Positions 1 through 9,273 of a stretch of 64,000 bases of DNA are shown here, piece after piece (the first letter of the stretch is position 1; each line of letters begins with the position of its first letter). Made by a program: the position numbers and the translations under genes. The stretch covers positions 2,108,001 to 2,172,000 of the forward strand of contig NZ_CP011541.1 of NCBI RefSeq assembly GCF_001021025.1, given 5' to 3'. The notes under the pieces are model-generated. The model saw only the letters and a list, made by a program, of their open reading frames with translations, had not been told where the DNA came from and did not search any database. The DNA comes from Corynebacterium epidermidicanis. GTDB taxonomy: Bacteria > Actinomycetota > Actinomycetes > Mycobacteriales > Mycobacteriaceae.

Positions 1-361
1 CACCGAGCCCCATGATCCGAACGTCATTGTGCACGGCGGTGGGAAGACCGAATTCAGCAATTACGCTTGCTTTGATTGCGGTTCCGGCCCAACCAGGCAT
101 CGTCGGTCCGGCAGAAACAACGTAACCCTCGTGAGGATCCACTACGCCGGGCGCGCCGATACCGACGGCAACAAGTTCTCCGCCGAGCTGCTGCGCTTGT
201 TCCTTCAGGGTGCGGATCTCGCGGAGCACTTCGACCATCACATCGGTACGGGGGGTTGCTGTGCGATGGCGGAAGACGATTTTGGTGGGCTGGGTGGCGT
301 CGATAAGCGCGGTGGCGATCTTGGTGCCGCCGATGTCTACGCCGGCTAAAAAATGCGTCAT
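1..361 (-). CDS. nanK: ROK-family sugar kinase, N-terminal part (probable N-acetylmannosamine kinase)
   Basis: The minus strand encodes the first 120 residues of a ROK kinase; the rest lies beyond the left edge. The N-terminus reads MTHFLAGVDIGGTKIATALI, with the phosphate-binding DIGGTK loop of the actin-like ATPase fold. A segment reading VAVGIGAPGVVDP is typical of the family's second N-terminal strand region. The C-terminal zinc motif that would confirm the family is not in the window. The ATG overlaps the stop of the upstream regulator gene by 4 bp, so the two are translationally coupled. With a sialic acid importer and lyase next door, ManNAc phosphorylation is the likely role; glucokinase-type activity is the alternative. 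Confidence 0.8.
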   Translation of the reverse strand, partial: MTHFLAGVDIGGTKIATALIDATQPTKIVFRHRTATPRTDVMVEVLREIRTLKEQAQQLGGELVAVGIGAPGVVDPHEGYVVSAGPTMPGWAGTAIKASVIAEFGLPTAVHNDVRIMGLG

Positions 362-1062
362 GACAGCTTCTCATCAATCATTCGTTTGAGTGGACCATAA
401 TGTGTTTCAAAAGTGCGCAGCAGCTGGGCTTCATCGCCTGCTTCCAGAGCTTCCACCATGCTCAAATGGGCATCGACGGTGTCTTGGAAGTCCTTTTCCC
501 AGTTCAACTCGAGCAGGGGCACGGCCCGGGTATGCACTTCCCACAGCGCCATGTAGAGCTCTTGGATGAGCTGGTTCGAAAGTTTGCTGTTGAGCTCTTC
601 GTGGAACTTGCCATCAGCCTCGGTGATAGGTTTGCCAGCGTCAAAGCAGCGCTGCATCTCGACGACCAATTCACGCAAGCGGGTCGTGGGCTTTCCGCGA
701 TAAGCCTCAATGAGCAACGGGGCATTGAACTGATCGAATGCGATGCGGGTATCAACTACCTGCTTGAGGTTCTCCAAGGCGCTGTGGCGGTCGAGGGTCA
801 ACCGCAGTGTAAGCCCATTGACCAGTGGCGCGAGCGACATATTCCCCACATAGGTGCCGTGGCCGTGGCGAATCTCGACGACATCGAGGGAAGACAACAT
901 TCGCATAGCTTCCCGGACCGAGCTCCGCGAAACGTCAAGTAGATCACACAGCGCTGCTTCTGACGGCATTAGTTCGCCCGGGCGCAACTCATTGTCCCGG
1001 ATATAGTTTTCGATCGCGCTTGCCGTCGGGTTGATTCTGTTGGGCGCAAAACCAATAGACAT
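358..1062 (-). CDS. nanR: GntR/FadR-type transcriptional regulator of the sialic acid genes
   Basis: A 234-residue FadR-subfamily repressor. Residues ~14-75 form the winged helix (PSEAALCDLLDVSRSSVREA, then the wing EIRHGHGTYV). The remainder is a helical FCD ligand-binding domain with Asp/His residues (DAHLSMVEAL, ETHYGPL) at positions used for metal or ligand binding in this family. It is transcribed divergently from siaE and runs into the ROK kinase gene through a 4-bp overlap, a usual place for a local regulator. C. glutamicum NanR is of the same class and controls the same genes; assigning that name here rests on context. Confidence 0.8.
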   Translation of the reverse strand: MSIGFAPNRINPTASAIENYIRDNELRPGELMPSEAALCDLLDVSRSSVREAMRMLSSLDVVEIRHGHGTYVGNMSLAPLVNGLTLRLTLDRHSALENLKQVVDTRIAFDQFNAPLLIEAYRGKPTTRLRELVVEMQRCFDAGKPITEADGKFHEELNSKLSNQLIQELYMALWEVHTRAVPLLELNWEKDFQDTVDAHLSMVEALEAGDEAQLLRTFETHYGPLKRMIDEKLS

Positions 1063-1182
1063 TTTTCCTCTTTTCCCACCTAGTGCCCTAAATCACGGCA
1101 CCTAGTTTTCTGGGTTTTCATCACTGTTGGATACCGTGGAAACGTGTTCTGACTTGAGATTAGCAGAAAACCTGTACAAACA

Positions 1183-1194
1183 TCAGACGTCTGA
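1183..1194. promoter_or_regulatory. Candidate NanR operator in the nanR-siaE divergent region
   Basis: TCAGACGTCTGA is a perfect 12-bp palindrome in the 287-bp region between the divergent nanR and siaE genes. A possible -10 hexamer TATGAT follows at 1197-1202 on the plus strand, with a weak TGTACA-like -35 at 1173-1178, so the palindrome would sit inside the siaE promoter where a repressor could block it. The GTC/GAC core resembles FadR-subfamily operators. This is positional inference. Confidence 0.45.
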
Positions 1195-1349
1195 CGTATG
1201 ATGTTGAGGAACGCAGAGTTAACGGCACATTAACTCACCGGGATTTCCCAGCTGAAAATTTCATATCGGAATTTCTACCTTCGCCGACTCCCGTCGGTGA
1301 CGTTTCACACTCCACCGGCTCGCCGGTGGGATCTACCGAAAGGAACATC

Positions 1350-2960
1350 ATGACCTCCGCTTACTCCCGGCGTGACTTCATGAAGATCACCGGAGTCCTC
1401 GGCGCTGCCGCTGGACTATCGACCGTCGTCACCGCATGCGCCAAGCCAGCTCAAAATGGTGGCGCAGGCGCCCCAGCTGCCGATCCGAGCGCCAAGAAGG
1501 CAGACGGCACGATCACCGCCGCCATTTCTTACGAGCTCGGAACCAATGGCTACGACCCAATGTCCACCACCGCAGCGCTCACCGTGGCAGCCAACTGGCA
1601 CACCCTCGAGGGCCTGACCGAAATGGACCCAGCCACCGGCAAGACCTACGCAGCACTGGCAAGCGAACTGCCAAAGGCTACCGGCACCACCGCCGTCGTT
1701 AAGCTGCGCGACGGCGCCAAGTTCCACGACGGAACCCCAGTCACCGCCGACGACGTCGTGTTCTCCTTCGAACGAGTCCTGGACAAGGCCAACAAGTCCC
1801 TCTACGCTTCGTTCATCCCATTCGTCACCAAGGTCACGGCCAAGGATGAAAAGACCATCGAGTTCACCCTGGCTCACGAGACCGGCGTGTTCGCTGATCG
1901 TCTCGCAGTAGTCAAGATTGTGCCAAAGAAGGCAGTTCAAGCGGATGCCGCGAAGTTTGCTGCTCTGCCAGTAGGCTCCGGCCCATACAAGATGACCGAC
2001 AACGGTGGTACCTCCAAGACCATCCAATTCGAGCGTTTCGATGACTACAACGGCCCACGCCCAGCGCTGGCCAAGAAGATGACCTGGCAGATCATCCCAG
2101 ACGCATCTACCCGCACCAACGCCATCCAGTCCAAGACGGTCCAGGCAATTGACTCGGTTCCTTACCTTTCCGTTGATCAGCTCAAGGCTGTTTCCACCGT
2201 GGAAGCTGTTCAGGGCTTCGGCTTGCTGTTCGCAATGTTCAACTGCGCACCAAACAGCAAGTTCAACGACGTGAAGAACCGCCAGGGCTTCATGTACGCA
2301 CTGGATATGGACAAGATCATCCAGACCGGCATGCTTGGCCAGGCCACCGCTGCCACCAGCTTCCTGCACAAGGAGCACCCGAAGTACAAGCAGGCTAAAA
2401 ACGTCTACACCTTCAAGCCAGAGCGCGCTCGCGAACTATTCGCCGAGACGGGGCTGAAGGAACTACGTCTGCTGTGCACGGACCACGACTGGGTAAAGAA
2501 GTGCACCCCGCTGATCGAGCAGTCTCTGACCGCTGCGGGCCTGAAGGTGGAGTTCATCGAGAAGAAGTCTTCCGACGTCTACAACACCATCGACGGCAAG
2601 CCAGAAGCCTACGACGTAGTCATCGCCCCAGGTGACCCATCCGTATTCGGCTCCGACCCTGACCTGCTCATGCGCTGGTGGTACGCCGGTGACACCTGGA
2701 CCGACAGCCGCATGCACTGGAAGGGCAGCGATTCCTACGCAGAAGTACAACAGCTGCTCGACGAAGCGCTCAAGGCTACGGATTCTGCCACCCAGGACGC
2801 GAAGTGGGCAGAAACCTTCGACAAGCTGTCTGAGTACATTCCGCTCTACCCACTGTTCCACCGCAAGTCGACTACCGCTTGGGATAAGTCCACGCTGATT
2901 GACTTCAAGCCAATCTCACTGACTGGTCTGTCCTTCCAAAACGTAGCCACCACCAAGTAA
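1350..2960 (+). CDS. siaE: Sialic acid ABC importer, Tat-exported substrate-binding lipoprotein
   Basis: A 536-residue family 5 (oligopeptide/DppA-type) solute-binding protein. The chosen ATG follows AAAGGAAC; an in-frame ATG eight codons earlier lacks such a site. The N-terminus carries a twin-arginine motif (SRRDFMKITG) and then a lipobox (VVTAC), indicating a folded lipoprotein sent through Tat and anchored on the outer face of the membrane. Mature segments such as KLRDGAKFHDGTPVTADDVV are family signatures. It is the first gene of the importer operon; the orthologous C. glutamicum system SiaEFGI is required for sialic acid uptake. A hairpin follows the stop codon. Confidence 0.87.
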   Translation: MTSAYSRRDFMKITGVLGAAAGLSTVVTACAKPAQNGGAGAPAADPSAKKADGTITAAISYELGTNGYDPMSTTAALTVAANWHTLEGLTEMDPATGKTYAALASELPKATGTTAVVKLRDGAKFHDGTPVTADDVVFSFERVLDKANKSLYASFIPFVTKVTAKDEKTIEFTLAHETGVFADRLAVVKIVPKKAVQADAAKFAALPVGSGPYKMTDNGGTSKTIQFERFDDYNGPRPALAKKMTWQIIPDASTRTNAIQSKTVQAIDSVPYLSVDQLKAVSTVEAVQGFGLLFAMFNCAPNSKFNDVKNRQGFMYALDMDKIIQTGMLGQATAATSFLHKEHPKYKQAKNVYTFKPERARELFAETGLKELRLLCTDHDWVKKCTPLIEQSLTAAGLKVEFIEKKSSDVYNTIDGKPEAYDVVIAPGDPSVFGSDPDLLMRWWYAGDTWTDSRMHWKGSDSYAEVQQLLDEALKATDSATQDAKWAETFDKLSEYIPLYPLFHRKSTTAWDKSTLIDFKPISLTGLSFQNVATTK

Positions 2961-2966
2961 GAACTC

Positions 2967-3002
2967 CGTCGGTGTCGGCCGACACCTCGGTCGGCACCGA
3001 CG
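2967..3002 (+). terminator. Intercistronic hairpin after siaE
   Basis: CGTCGGTG pairs with CACCGACG across a 20-base loop that can itself fold, with no U-run after it. It lies in the 119-bp siaE-siaF gap. Structures in this position in binding-protein transporter operons often protect or attenuate the message so that the binding protein is made in excess over the permeases. The function is inferred. Confidence 0.5.
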
Positions 3003-3079
3003 AAACACTTTTGACGTTGAGCGCTGCCCTTGCCTTAGGAGGGTAAGCCCTCTACCGAACGCGAAAAAAGGACAGCTTC

Positions 3080-4045
3080 ATGTCAAATCTTCTCCGCCTC
3101 ATCGGAAGACGACTCGTAGCGTTGCCAATCATGATCCTCGGGGTTACGTTCCTAGTCTTCTTCATCATGTCTTTTAGTCCCGCCGACCCGGCCCGGCTCG
3201 CGCTCGGCGAATCAGCTTCCCTCGAAGCGCTAGCTCAATATCGAGAGGAACACGGCCTCAACGACCCGCTGTTAGTCCGGTACTGGGACTTCCTCACCGG
3301 AATGCTTCAGGGCGACCTCGGCACCACCACCGGTAATGCTTCGGTGACCGACGTCGTTGCCAAAGCATTCCCCATCACCTTGCAATTGACCTTCCTCGGC
3401 CTCATTATCGCCGCCGTGCTCTCCTTGGTCTTCGGGGTCTTGGCCGCACTGTACCGGGATAAGTGGCCGGATCAGGTCATCCGCGTCTTCTCCATCGCCG
3501 CCCTGGCTACCCCATCCTTCTGGCTTGCGATTCTGCTGATCCAGTGGCTGGGCACCATCCCCGGCGGCTGGGGGTACTTCCCCGCTCTTATCACCGCATG
3601 GGTGCCGTTTAGCCAAGACCCTGCGGTCTACTTGAACAACATGTTCCTGCCAGCATTCGCACTGGCAGTACCCGTGGCCGGCTCGCTTACCCGCGTGGTG
3701 CGCACGGCAATGGTGGAAGAACTCGACAAAGACTACGTCCGCACTGCCATCGGCTCTGGTATCCCCAAGGCGGAAGTCATTTCGCGTAACGTCTTGCGCA
3801 ATGCCTTGATCATCCCGATTACCGTTCTTGGCCTCCGCGTCGGCTACCTCATGGGTGGCGCCGTCATCATCGAGATCATCTTCAATATTCAAGCCATGGG
3901 TCAGCTCATCCTGGACGGCGTGACGCGTAACGACGTCTTCCTCGTCCAAGGTGTCACGCTCACTGTGGCCATCGCCTTCATCATCATCAACATCATCGTC
4001 GACATGCTCTATGTCCTCGTCAACCCACGCATCAGGAGCATCTAA
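3080..4045 (+). CDS. siaF: Sialic acid ABC importer, permease (DppB type)
   Basis: A 321-residue inner-membrane permease with an N-terminal transmembrane helix (LVALPIMILGVTFLVFFIMS), the usual extracytoplasmic loop, and about five further helices. The cytoplasmic coupling loop is visible around KDYVRTAIGSGIPKAEVI, the EAA-like motif that contacts the ATPase. Length and order match OppB/DppB proteins. The stop codon overlaps the siaG start (TAATG), indicating tight coupling. Confidence 0.87.
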   Translation: MSNLLRLIGRRLVALPIMILGVTFLVFFIMSFSPADPARLALGESASLEALAQYREEHGLNDPLLVRYWDFLTGMLQGDLGTTTGNASVTDVVAKAFPITLQLTFLGLIIAAVLSLVFGVLAALYRDKWPDQVIRVFSIAALATPSFWLAILLIQWLGTIPGGWGYFPALITAWVPFSQDPAVYLNNMFLPAFALAVPVAGSLTRVVRTAMVEELDKDYVRTAIGSGIPKAEVISRNVLRNALIIPITVLGLRVGYLMGGAVIIEIIFNIQAMGQLILDGVTRNDVFLVQGVTLTVAIAFIIINIIVDMLYVLVNPRIRSI

Positions 4046-6039
4046 TGCGTAGAAAACTGACTGAACAACTCGAGTCCAAAGCAGGACAACGTTTTCAAGG
4101 GCTGCGCGCGCTGCCAGTGGCATCAAAAATAGCGTTGGGCTTCCTGATGCTGGTGGCTTTCATGGCGCTGTTCGCACCATTGCTGACCTCCTACGATCCC
4201 CTAGAATCGAACATGCCAGTGCAACCACCAAGCGCTGAGCACTTCTTCGGCACCGACGCCATCGGCCGCGACATCTTCTCCCGCGTAGTCTACGGCTCCC
4301 GTGCTTCCCTGATCATCGGCCTCTGCGCCACCATTTCTGCTCTCGCGGTAGCTGCCGTATTGGGATCCATCGCAGCTACTGCAGGCAAGGCTGTCTCGGA
4401 AGTCCTGATGCGCGTCCTCGACATCATCATGTCTTTCCCGGGAATTGCCCTGGCCGCGGTTTTCGTCGCCGTATTCGGTAACTCGGTGCCAGTCCTGGTA
4501 TTCGCGATCGGCTTCCTCTACGTGCCTCAGCTATCGCGCGTGGTGCGTGCAAACGTACTCTCCGAGTTCGGCGAAGACTATGTCTCCGCAACCAAGGTGA
4601 TGGGTGCTTCCATTCCACACATCCTGTTCAAGCACGTCGCCCGCAACACCATCGCCCCAATCGCCGTGTTCGCCACGGTCTTGGTGGCCGACGCGATCGT
4701 GTTCGAAGCATCCCTGTCGTTCATTAACGCTGGTGTGAAGCCACCGCTGCCTTCCTGGGGCAACATCCTTGCCGACGGCAAGCAGCTACTCCTGACCGGT
4801 GCTTGGTGGCCAACGTTCTTCCCTGGTCTCATGATTCTGATCACGGTGCTGGCACTCAACATTCTCTCCGAGGGCCTGACGGACGCCATGGCCTCTCCAC
4901 GCATCAAGCGGACCGTACGAGTCACCGACGATGACCCGTCCATCAACCCAAAGAAGTCCCTCGGTGCACTCTCCGACGCTGAGGCCCAAGAATCGCTGAC
5001 TACCTCGCTCGCGAAGCTTCACGACGCAGAGACCGCCGAGAACCGCCGCCTGGTCTACACCCGCAACGAGAAGCCGCTCATCGAGGTGAAGAACCTGTGC
5101 ATCGCGTTCCCAGAGGCGCACGGCGATGTCAACATCGTCGACCACGTCAACTTCACTGTTTCCCCTGGTGAAACCATGGGTTTGGTCGGTGAATCCGGCT
5201 GTGGCAAATCCTTGATCGCCATGTGCATCATGGGACTGCTTCCGCCGACCGCGCGAATCACCGGCGAGATCCTCTTCGACGGCAAAAACTTGCTGGAAAT
5301 GTCCCCCGAGCAGCGAAATGCCCTGCGCGGTCACGACATGGCGATGATCTACCAGGATGCTTTGAGCTCCCTCAACCCATCCATGCTGATCCGCACGCAG
5401 CTCAACCAGCTCATCCGTCGAGGTGGCAAGCGCAGCGCCGAAGAGCTCATGGAGCTGGTCGGGCTCGATCCGGTCCGCACGCTGAAGTCCTACCCGCACG
5501 AGCTTTCCGGTGGTCAACGCCAGCGCGTGCTTATCGCCATGGCGCTCACCCGCAACCCACGCCTGCTGATTGCAGATGAGCCCACCACCGCACTCGACGT
5601 CACCGTGCAACACCAGGTGGTCGACCTGCTCAATGAGCTGCGCGAAAAACTCGGTTTCTCCATGATCTTCGTGAGCCACGACCTCGCGCTCGTCGCAAAG
5701 CTGGCCCACAAGATCACCGTGATGTACGCAGGTCAGGTCGTCGAACGCGGACAGACCCGAGAGATGCTCGCCGACCCGCACCACGAATACACCCGTGGCC
5801 TGCTCGGTGCGGTGCTGTCCATCGAATCCGGCGCAGCTCGCCTGTACCAGGTCCCTGGTACAGTCCCAAGCCCGCGCGATTTCATCGATGGCGACCGCTT
5901 TGCCCCACGCTCCCGCCACCCAGAGCGCGGACACGGCCAAAAGCCTGTGCCTCGTGCAGTTGCGGGTTCCACCACGCACTTCTTTGCCGCCACCGACGAC
6001 ACTTACGCCGCGCTGACCGGCGCTTCGAAGGAGGTTTAG
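4045..6039 (+). CDS. siaG: Sialic acid ABC importer, fused permease and ATPase
   Basis: A 664-residue fusion. Residues ~1-290 are a DppC-type permease with an N-terminal helix, the FFGTDAIGRDIFSRV loop and the coupling motif GEDYVSATKVMGAS. A hydrophilic linker follows, then an ABC ATPase with Walker A GESGCGKS near residue 381, signature LSGGQRQR near 488, Walker B LLIADEP and switch His in VSHDLAL. The C-terminal OppD/DppD extension is present, but the usual Cys-containing motif reads DRFAPRSRHPERG with no Cys. In the enteric Dpp system these are two genes; the fusion fits the C. glutamicum SiaG layout. It pairs with siaI to form the ATPase dimer. Confidence 0.87.
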   Translation: MRRKLTEQLESKAGQRFQGLRALPVASKIALGFLMLVAFMALFAPLLTSYDPLESNMPVQPPSAEHFFGTDAIGRDIFSRVVYGSRASLIIGLCATISALAVAAVLGSIAATAGKAVSEVLMRVLDIIMSFPGIALAAVFVAVFGNSVPVLVFAIGFLYVPQLSRVVRANVLSEFGEDYVSATKVMGASIPHILFKHVARNTIAPIAVFATVLVADAIVFEASLSFINAGVKPPLPSWGNILADGKQLLLTGAWWPTFFPGLMILITVLALNILSEGLTDAMASPRIKRTVRVTDDDPSINPKKSLGALSDAEAQESLTTSLAKLHDAETAENRRLVYTRNEKPLIEVKNLCIAFPEAHGDVNIVDHVNFTVSPGETMGLVGESGCGKSLIAMCIMGLLPPTARITGEILFDGKNLLEMSPEQRNALRGHDMAMIYQDALSSLNPSMLIRTQLNQLIRRGGKRSAEELMELVGLDPVRTLKSYPHELSGGQRQRVLIAMALTRNPRLLIADEPTTALDVTVQHQVVDLLNELREKLGFSMIFVSHDLALVAKLAHKITVMYAGQVVERGQTREMLADPHHEYTRGLLGAVLSIESGAARLYQVPGTVPSPRDFIDGDRFAPRSRHPERGHGQKPVPRAVAGSTTHFFAATDDTYAALTGASKEV

Positions 6040-6042
6040 GTC

Positions 6043-6840
6043 ATGAATTCCCACAAACCACAACGGATCATTGAGCTCAAAGACATCAACGTGATCCACA
6101 AGACGCGTACAGGAAAGCTATTCCGGCCCGACACCGTCCACGCCAACAAGGACATCAACTTCTGGGTCGACCGCCGGGAAGTTGTCGGTATCGTCGGCGA
6201 ATCCGGCTCTGGCAAGTCCACCCTGGCTCGAGTAATGGTCGGCCTGCAGAAGCCAACCAGCGGCGAAGTCATCTTCAACGAAAAGCCACTGAAGCACAAC
6301 AGCAGGATGCGTAAGGAACTGGGACGCTCTATTTCCATGGTGTTCCAGGACCCAGCTACCGCGCTGAATCCCCGCATGACGGTCAAAGAGCAGCTCATGG
6401 ACCCGCTGCGCGTGCACCACATCGGTGATGAAAAGTCCCGCCTCAAGCGTGTCCAAGTGCTCCTCGACCTCGTCGGACTGCCACAATCCGCACTCGACGT
6501 GCTTCCCCGACAGATCTCCGGTGGCCAGCGCCAGCGCGTAGCTATCGCCCGCGCACTTGCACTGGAACCAGACTTGATCATCGCGGATGAGCCAACGTCC
6601 GCGCTCGACGTGTCCGTGCGCGCGCAGGTTTTGAATCTGCTCACGGATTTGCGATCTGAGCTGGGCCTCGGCTTGGTGTTCATCTCCCACGACATCAACA
6701 CCGTGCGCTACATCGCAGACCGCATGTGCGTGATGCTCAAGGGCGAAATCATTGAACAGCAACCCACCGATGACCTCTTTGCGCATCCGCACAACGACTA
6801 CACCCGCACGTTGCTCGCCGCTACCCCATCGTTGCTCTAA
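6043..6840 (+). CDS. siaI: Sialic acid ABC importer, ATPase (DppF type)
   Basis: A 265-residue ABC ATPase with Walker A GESGSGKST, Q-loop MVFQDPATALNPRM, signature ISGGQRQR, Walker B LIIADEP and switch His in FISHDI. It starts 3 bp after the siaG stop, inside the same operon. It lacks the long C-terminal extension of OppF/DppF and ends soon after the peptide-family HPHNDYTR motif. It should form the second half of the ATPase dimer with the SiaG ATPase domain. Confidence 0.86.
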   Translation: MNSHKPQRIIELKDINVIHKTRTGKLFRPDTVHANKDINFWVDRREVVGIVGESGSGKSTLARVMVGLQKPTSGEVIFNEKPLKHNSRMRKELGRSISMVFQDPATALNPRMTVKEQLMDPLRVHHIGDEKSRLKRVQVLLDLVGLPQSALDVLPRQISGGQRQRVAIARALALEPDLIIADEPTSALDVSVRAQVLNLLTDLRSELGLGLVFISHDINTVRYIADRMCVMLKGEIIEQQPTDDLFAHPHNDYTRTLLAATPSLL

Positions 6841-6869
6841 GCAGCTCTAAGCAGAAAGCTCACATCACC

Positions 6870-7793
6870 ATGAATCCCATCGTTTCCGGCATCATCCCAC
6901 CACTGCTTACCCCGCTGACATCCGCCGGCGACATCGATGTCGACTCCCTCACCCGCCTCATCGAACAGCAAATCAATGCGGGCGTCGATGGCCTCTTCGT
7001 CCTCGGATCCTCCGGAGAAGTGGCCTTCCTGACCGACGAGGAACGCGAGCAGGTCATTGAACTCGTGCTCAAGCTTGTCGACGGCCGTGTCCCGGTCTAC
7101 GCCGGCGTGATCGACACCCAGACCAAGCGCGTCATCGCCCACATTCGACGGGCAGAAGCCTTGGGAGTTCAGGCAGTAGTGGCGACCGCACCGTTCTACG
7201 CAATCACAGGACCAGACGAAATCGCCGCCCACTTCCGGGCGCTGCGCGCTGCCACGGACCTGCCAATCATCGCGTACGACATCCCCGTGTGCGTCCACAC
7301 CAAGCTCGCACCAGAGCTTTTGGTGCAACTCGGCGCCGAAGGAGTCCTTCAGGGAGTCAAGGACTCCTCCGGTGACGACGTCTCGTTCCGTCGCCTCTGC
7401 GCACTGAACAAGGCCGCTGGTTCCCCACTCAAGGTTCTCACCGGCCACGAAGCAGTCGTCGACGGGGCCTACCTCGCAGGTGCCGATGGCTGTGTTCCAG
7501 GCCTTGGTAACGTCGACCCAGCCGGCTACGTGCGGATGTGGCGGGCCTATCAAGCTGGTGACTTCGCCACGATGCGTGCCGAGCAGGACCGCCTAGCTCA
7601 GCTCTTTGAGATCGTCTTCCAACCCATCGGCAAGGTCGGCCCCGCAGCCGGAGTTGGCTCCTTCAAGACCGCCCTGGAGCTCATGGGAGTATTCACCACC
7701 AACCTCATGTCCCCTCCGCTGGCACCGATTGATGATGCGCCGTCGCGAGATGCCATCGCTGATATCCTCCGCAAGGTTGGCGTTCTAGCTTAA
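6870..7793 (+). CDS. nanA: N-acetylneuraminate lyase, DapA/NanA family
   Basis: A 307-residue class I aldolase of the dihydrodipicolinate synthase family. The Schiff-base lysine is in GVKDSSGD, the catalytic tyrosine in IIAYDIPV, and the N-terminal GSSGE motif replaces the TTGE of true DapA enzymes, as is common in lyase-type members. It starts 29 bp after siaI and completes the operon: import of sialic acid, cleavage to ManNAc and pyruvate, then phosphorylation by the ROK kinase. Substrate identity is inferred from context; another 2-keto-acid aldolase role cannot be excluded by sequence. Confidence 0.8.
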   Translation: MNPIVSGIIPPLLTPLTSAGDIDVDSLTRLIEQQINAGVDGLFVLGSSGEVAFLTDEEREQVIELVLKLVDGRVPVYAGVIDTQTKRVIAHIRRAEALGVQAVVATAPFYAITGPDEIAAHFRALRAATDLPIIAYDIPVCVHTKLAPELLVQLGAEGVLQGVKDSSGDDVSFRRLCALNKAAGSPLKVLTGHEAVVDGAYLAGADGCVPGLGNVDPAGYVRMWRAYQAGDFATMRAEQDRLAQLFEIVFQPIGKVGPAAGVGSFKTALELMGVFTTNLMSPPLAPIDDAPSRDAIADILRKVGVLA

Positions 7794-7807
7794 TTAGAGT
7801 CCGTTTT

Positions 7808-7864
7808 TGCCTTTGAGGTTGCCCGCTTTTGCAAATCTGAGCAACTTCAAAGGCAATCGGCGTC
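7808..7864. repeat. Palindromic intergenic repeat, copy A
   Basis: Two arms, GCCTTTGAGGTTGC and GAGCAACTTCAAAGGC, form a stem, followed by the tail AATCGGCGTC. It lies between the convergent nanA and rdgB genes and may work as a two-way terminator. A close copy with the same tail is at 63178-63228 and a partial relative is at 46013-46049. Confidence 0.7.
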
Positions 7865-7880
7865 TTCGGGCTTAAGCCTG

Positions 7881-8483
7881 CTACACCAGCCCAGCGATCA
7901 CGGGAACCAACTGTGCGAGCGCCTTCCCCCGATGCGAACGGGCATCCTTTTCTTCTGGTGTGAGCTCAGCGGATGCCCGACCATCGGCATCCTCCGGCAA
8001 GAACAACGGGTCGTAGCCGAACCCGCCGTCGCCGCGTCGTTCGCGCAGCAGCGTGCCTCGCCATTCACCCCGTGCAACGTGCTCTTCGCCCGAGGGCAAC
8101 ACCAGCGCGCAGACCGAAACGAAGCCACAGCCACGACGCTCATCGGGGACGTGGGCCATTTGTCCCAGCAGCAGGTCATTGTTTGCTTCGTCGTCGCCAT
8201 GGCGCCCGGACCACCGTGCAGACAACACCCCCGGCATGCCATTGAGTTCATCAACGGCGAGTCCGGAATCGTCAGCAAGCGTTGGTACCCCGGTGGCAGC
8301 CGCGCCGGCGCGCGCCTTGATCAGCGCGTTGTCCTCGAAACTCCGGCCGTCCTCGATGGGTTCCGCATAGGGGGCAACATCTGCCATCAGCAGGATCTCT
8401 ACACCTGAAATCCCCGCAGCCTGTAGGACCCGTTGCAGCTCCTTGGCTTTCTTTTGGTTGTTGCTCGCGAGATGAATCTGCAT
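7881..8483 (-). CDS. rdgB: XTP/dITP pyrophosphatase (RdgB/HAM1)
   Basis: A 200-residue Ham1-family enzyme that removes non-canonical purine triphosphates from the nucleotide pool. Family signatures are visible: SNNQKKAKEL near the N-terminus, LADDSGLAVD, GFGYDPLF and SHRGKALAQL. The ATG at 8483 overlaps the last base of the rph stop codon (TGATG); a GTG one codon earlier is also possible. It is the last gene of a minus-strand cluster whose order matches mycobacteria. Confidence 0.92.
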   Translation of the reverse strand: MQIHLASNNQKKAKELQRVLQAAGISGVEILLMADVAPYAEPIEDGRSFEDNALIKARAGAAATGVPTLADDSGLAVDELNGMPGVLSARWSGRHGDDEANNDLLLGQMAHVPDERRGCGFVSVCALVLPSGEEHVARGEWRGTLLRERRGDGGFGYDPLFLPEDADGRASAELTPEEKDARSHRGKALAQLVPVIAGLV

Positions 8484-9220
8484 CACAGTGGCAGCTCCAG
8501 CGCTGCTTTTTGGGCTGCGATCAGGGAATACAAGCCCTTCTCGGCGGTATCAAGAAATGCGTTCATCTGCTCACGCGTGAATGTGCCGTGCTCAGCAGTT
8601 CCTTGAACTTCGACAAACTGCCCCGACTCGGTCATCACTACGTTCATGTCCACCTCAGCACGGGAGTCTTCCTCATACGGAAGGTCGAGGCACACATGGC
8701 CGTCGATAAGCCCAACGGAAACCGCCGCGACGGGCGGCAACAATGGGTTACCCGGTACTACCCCGCGAGCCTTAAGTACTGCGATGGCATCCGCGAGCGC
8801 CACGTAAGCACCAGTGATGGACGCGGTGCGTGTGCCGCCGTCGGCCTGGAGCACGTCGCAGTCGATGTTGATGGTGTTCTCGCCAAGCTCCCGCAGGTCA
8901 ATTGCGGCGCGCAAGGAGCGACCGATCAAACGAGAAATCTCGTGCGTGCGACCCTTGACCTTGCCTTTCATGGACTCTCGTGGCATGCGTTCGTGGGTCG
9001 CCGAAGGCAGCATCGCATATTCAGCCGTGAGCCAGCCTTCGCCAGAATCCTTCTTAAATCGTGGCACCCCGACCTCGACGGAGGCCGTGCACATGACGCG
9101 GGTATTGCCGAACTCCACCAAAACGGAACCGGCTGGATTTGAGGTGAAACCGCGGGTGATCTTAACTGGACGCATTTCGTCGAGGGCGCGCCCGTCGGCA
9201 CGGGTGAAGGTAGAAGTCAT
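8483..9220 (-). CDS. rph: Ribonuclease PH
   Basis: A 245-residue phosphorolytic 3'-5' exoribonuclease that trims tRNA 3' ends. It starts [21 protein letters not shown] and contains the RPH core ([46 protein letters not shown]). Length is normal. It is coupled to rdgB by a one-base overlap. Confidence 0.94.
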   Translation of the reverse strand: MTSTFTRADGRALDEMRPVKITRGFTSNPAGSVLVEFGNTRVMCTASVEVGVPRFKKDSGEGWLTAEYAMLPSATHERMPRESMKGKVKGRTHEISRLIGRSLRAAIDLRELGENTINIDCDVLQADGGTRTASITGAYVALADAIAVLKARGVVPGNPLLPPVAAVSVGLIDGHVCLDLPYEEDSRAEVDMNVVMTESGQFVEVQGTAEHGTFTREQMNAFLDTAEKGLYSLIAAQKAALELPL

Positions 9221-9273
9221 GAACTCCAGGGTAGCTGTTTTTCAGCCCGCAGCGGCAGTTCACACCGAGGCCA

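Noticed and set aside
1416..2378. 320-codon minus-strand frame opposite siaE
   Set aside because: Gly/Val-rich shadow of the binding-protein gene.
4786..6099. 437-codon minus-strand frame opposite siaG
   Set aside because: Asp/His-rich shadow of the ABC transporter gene.
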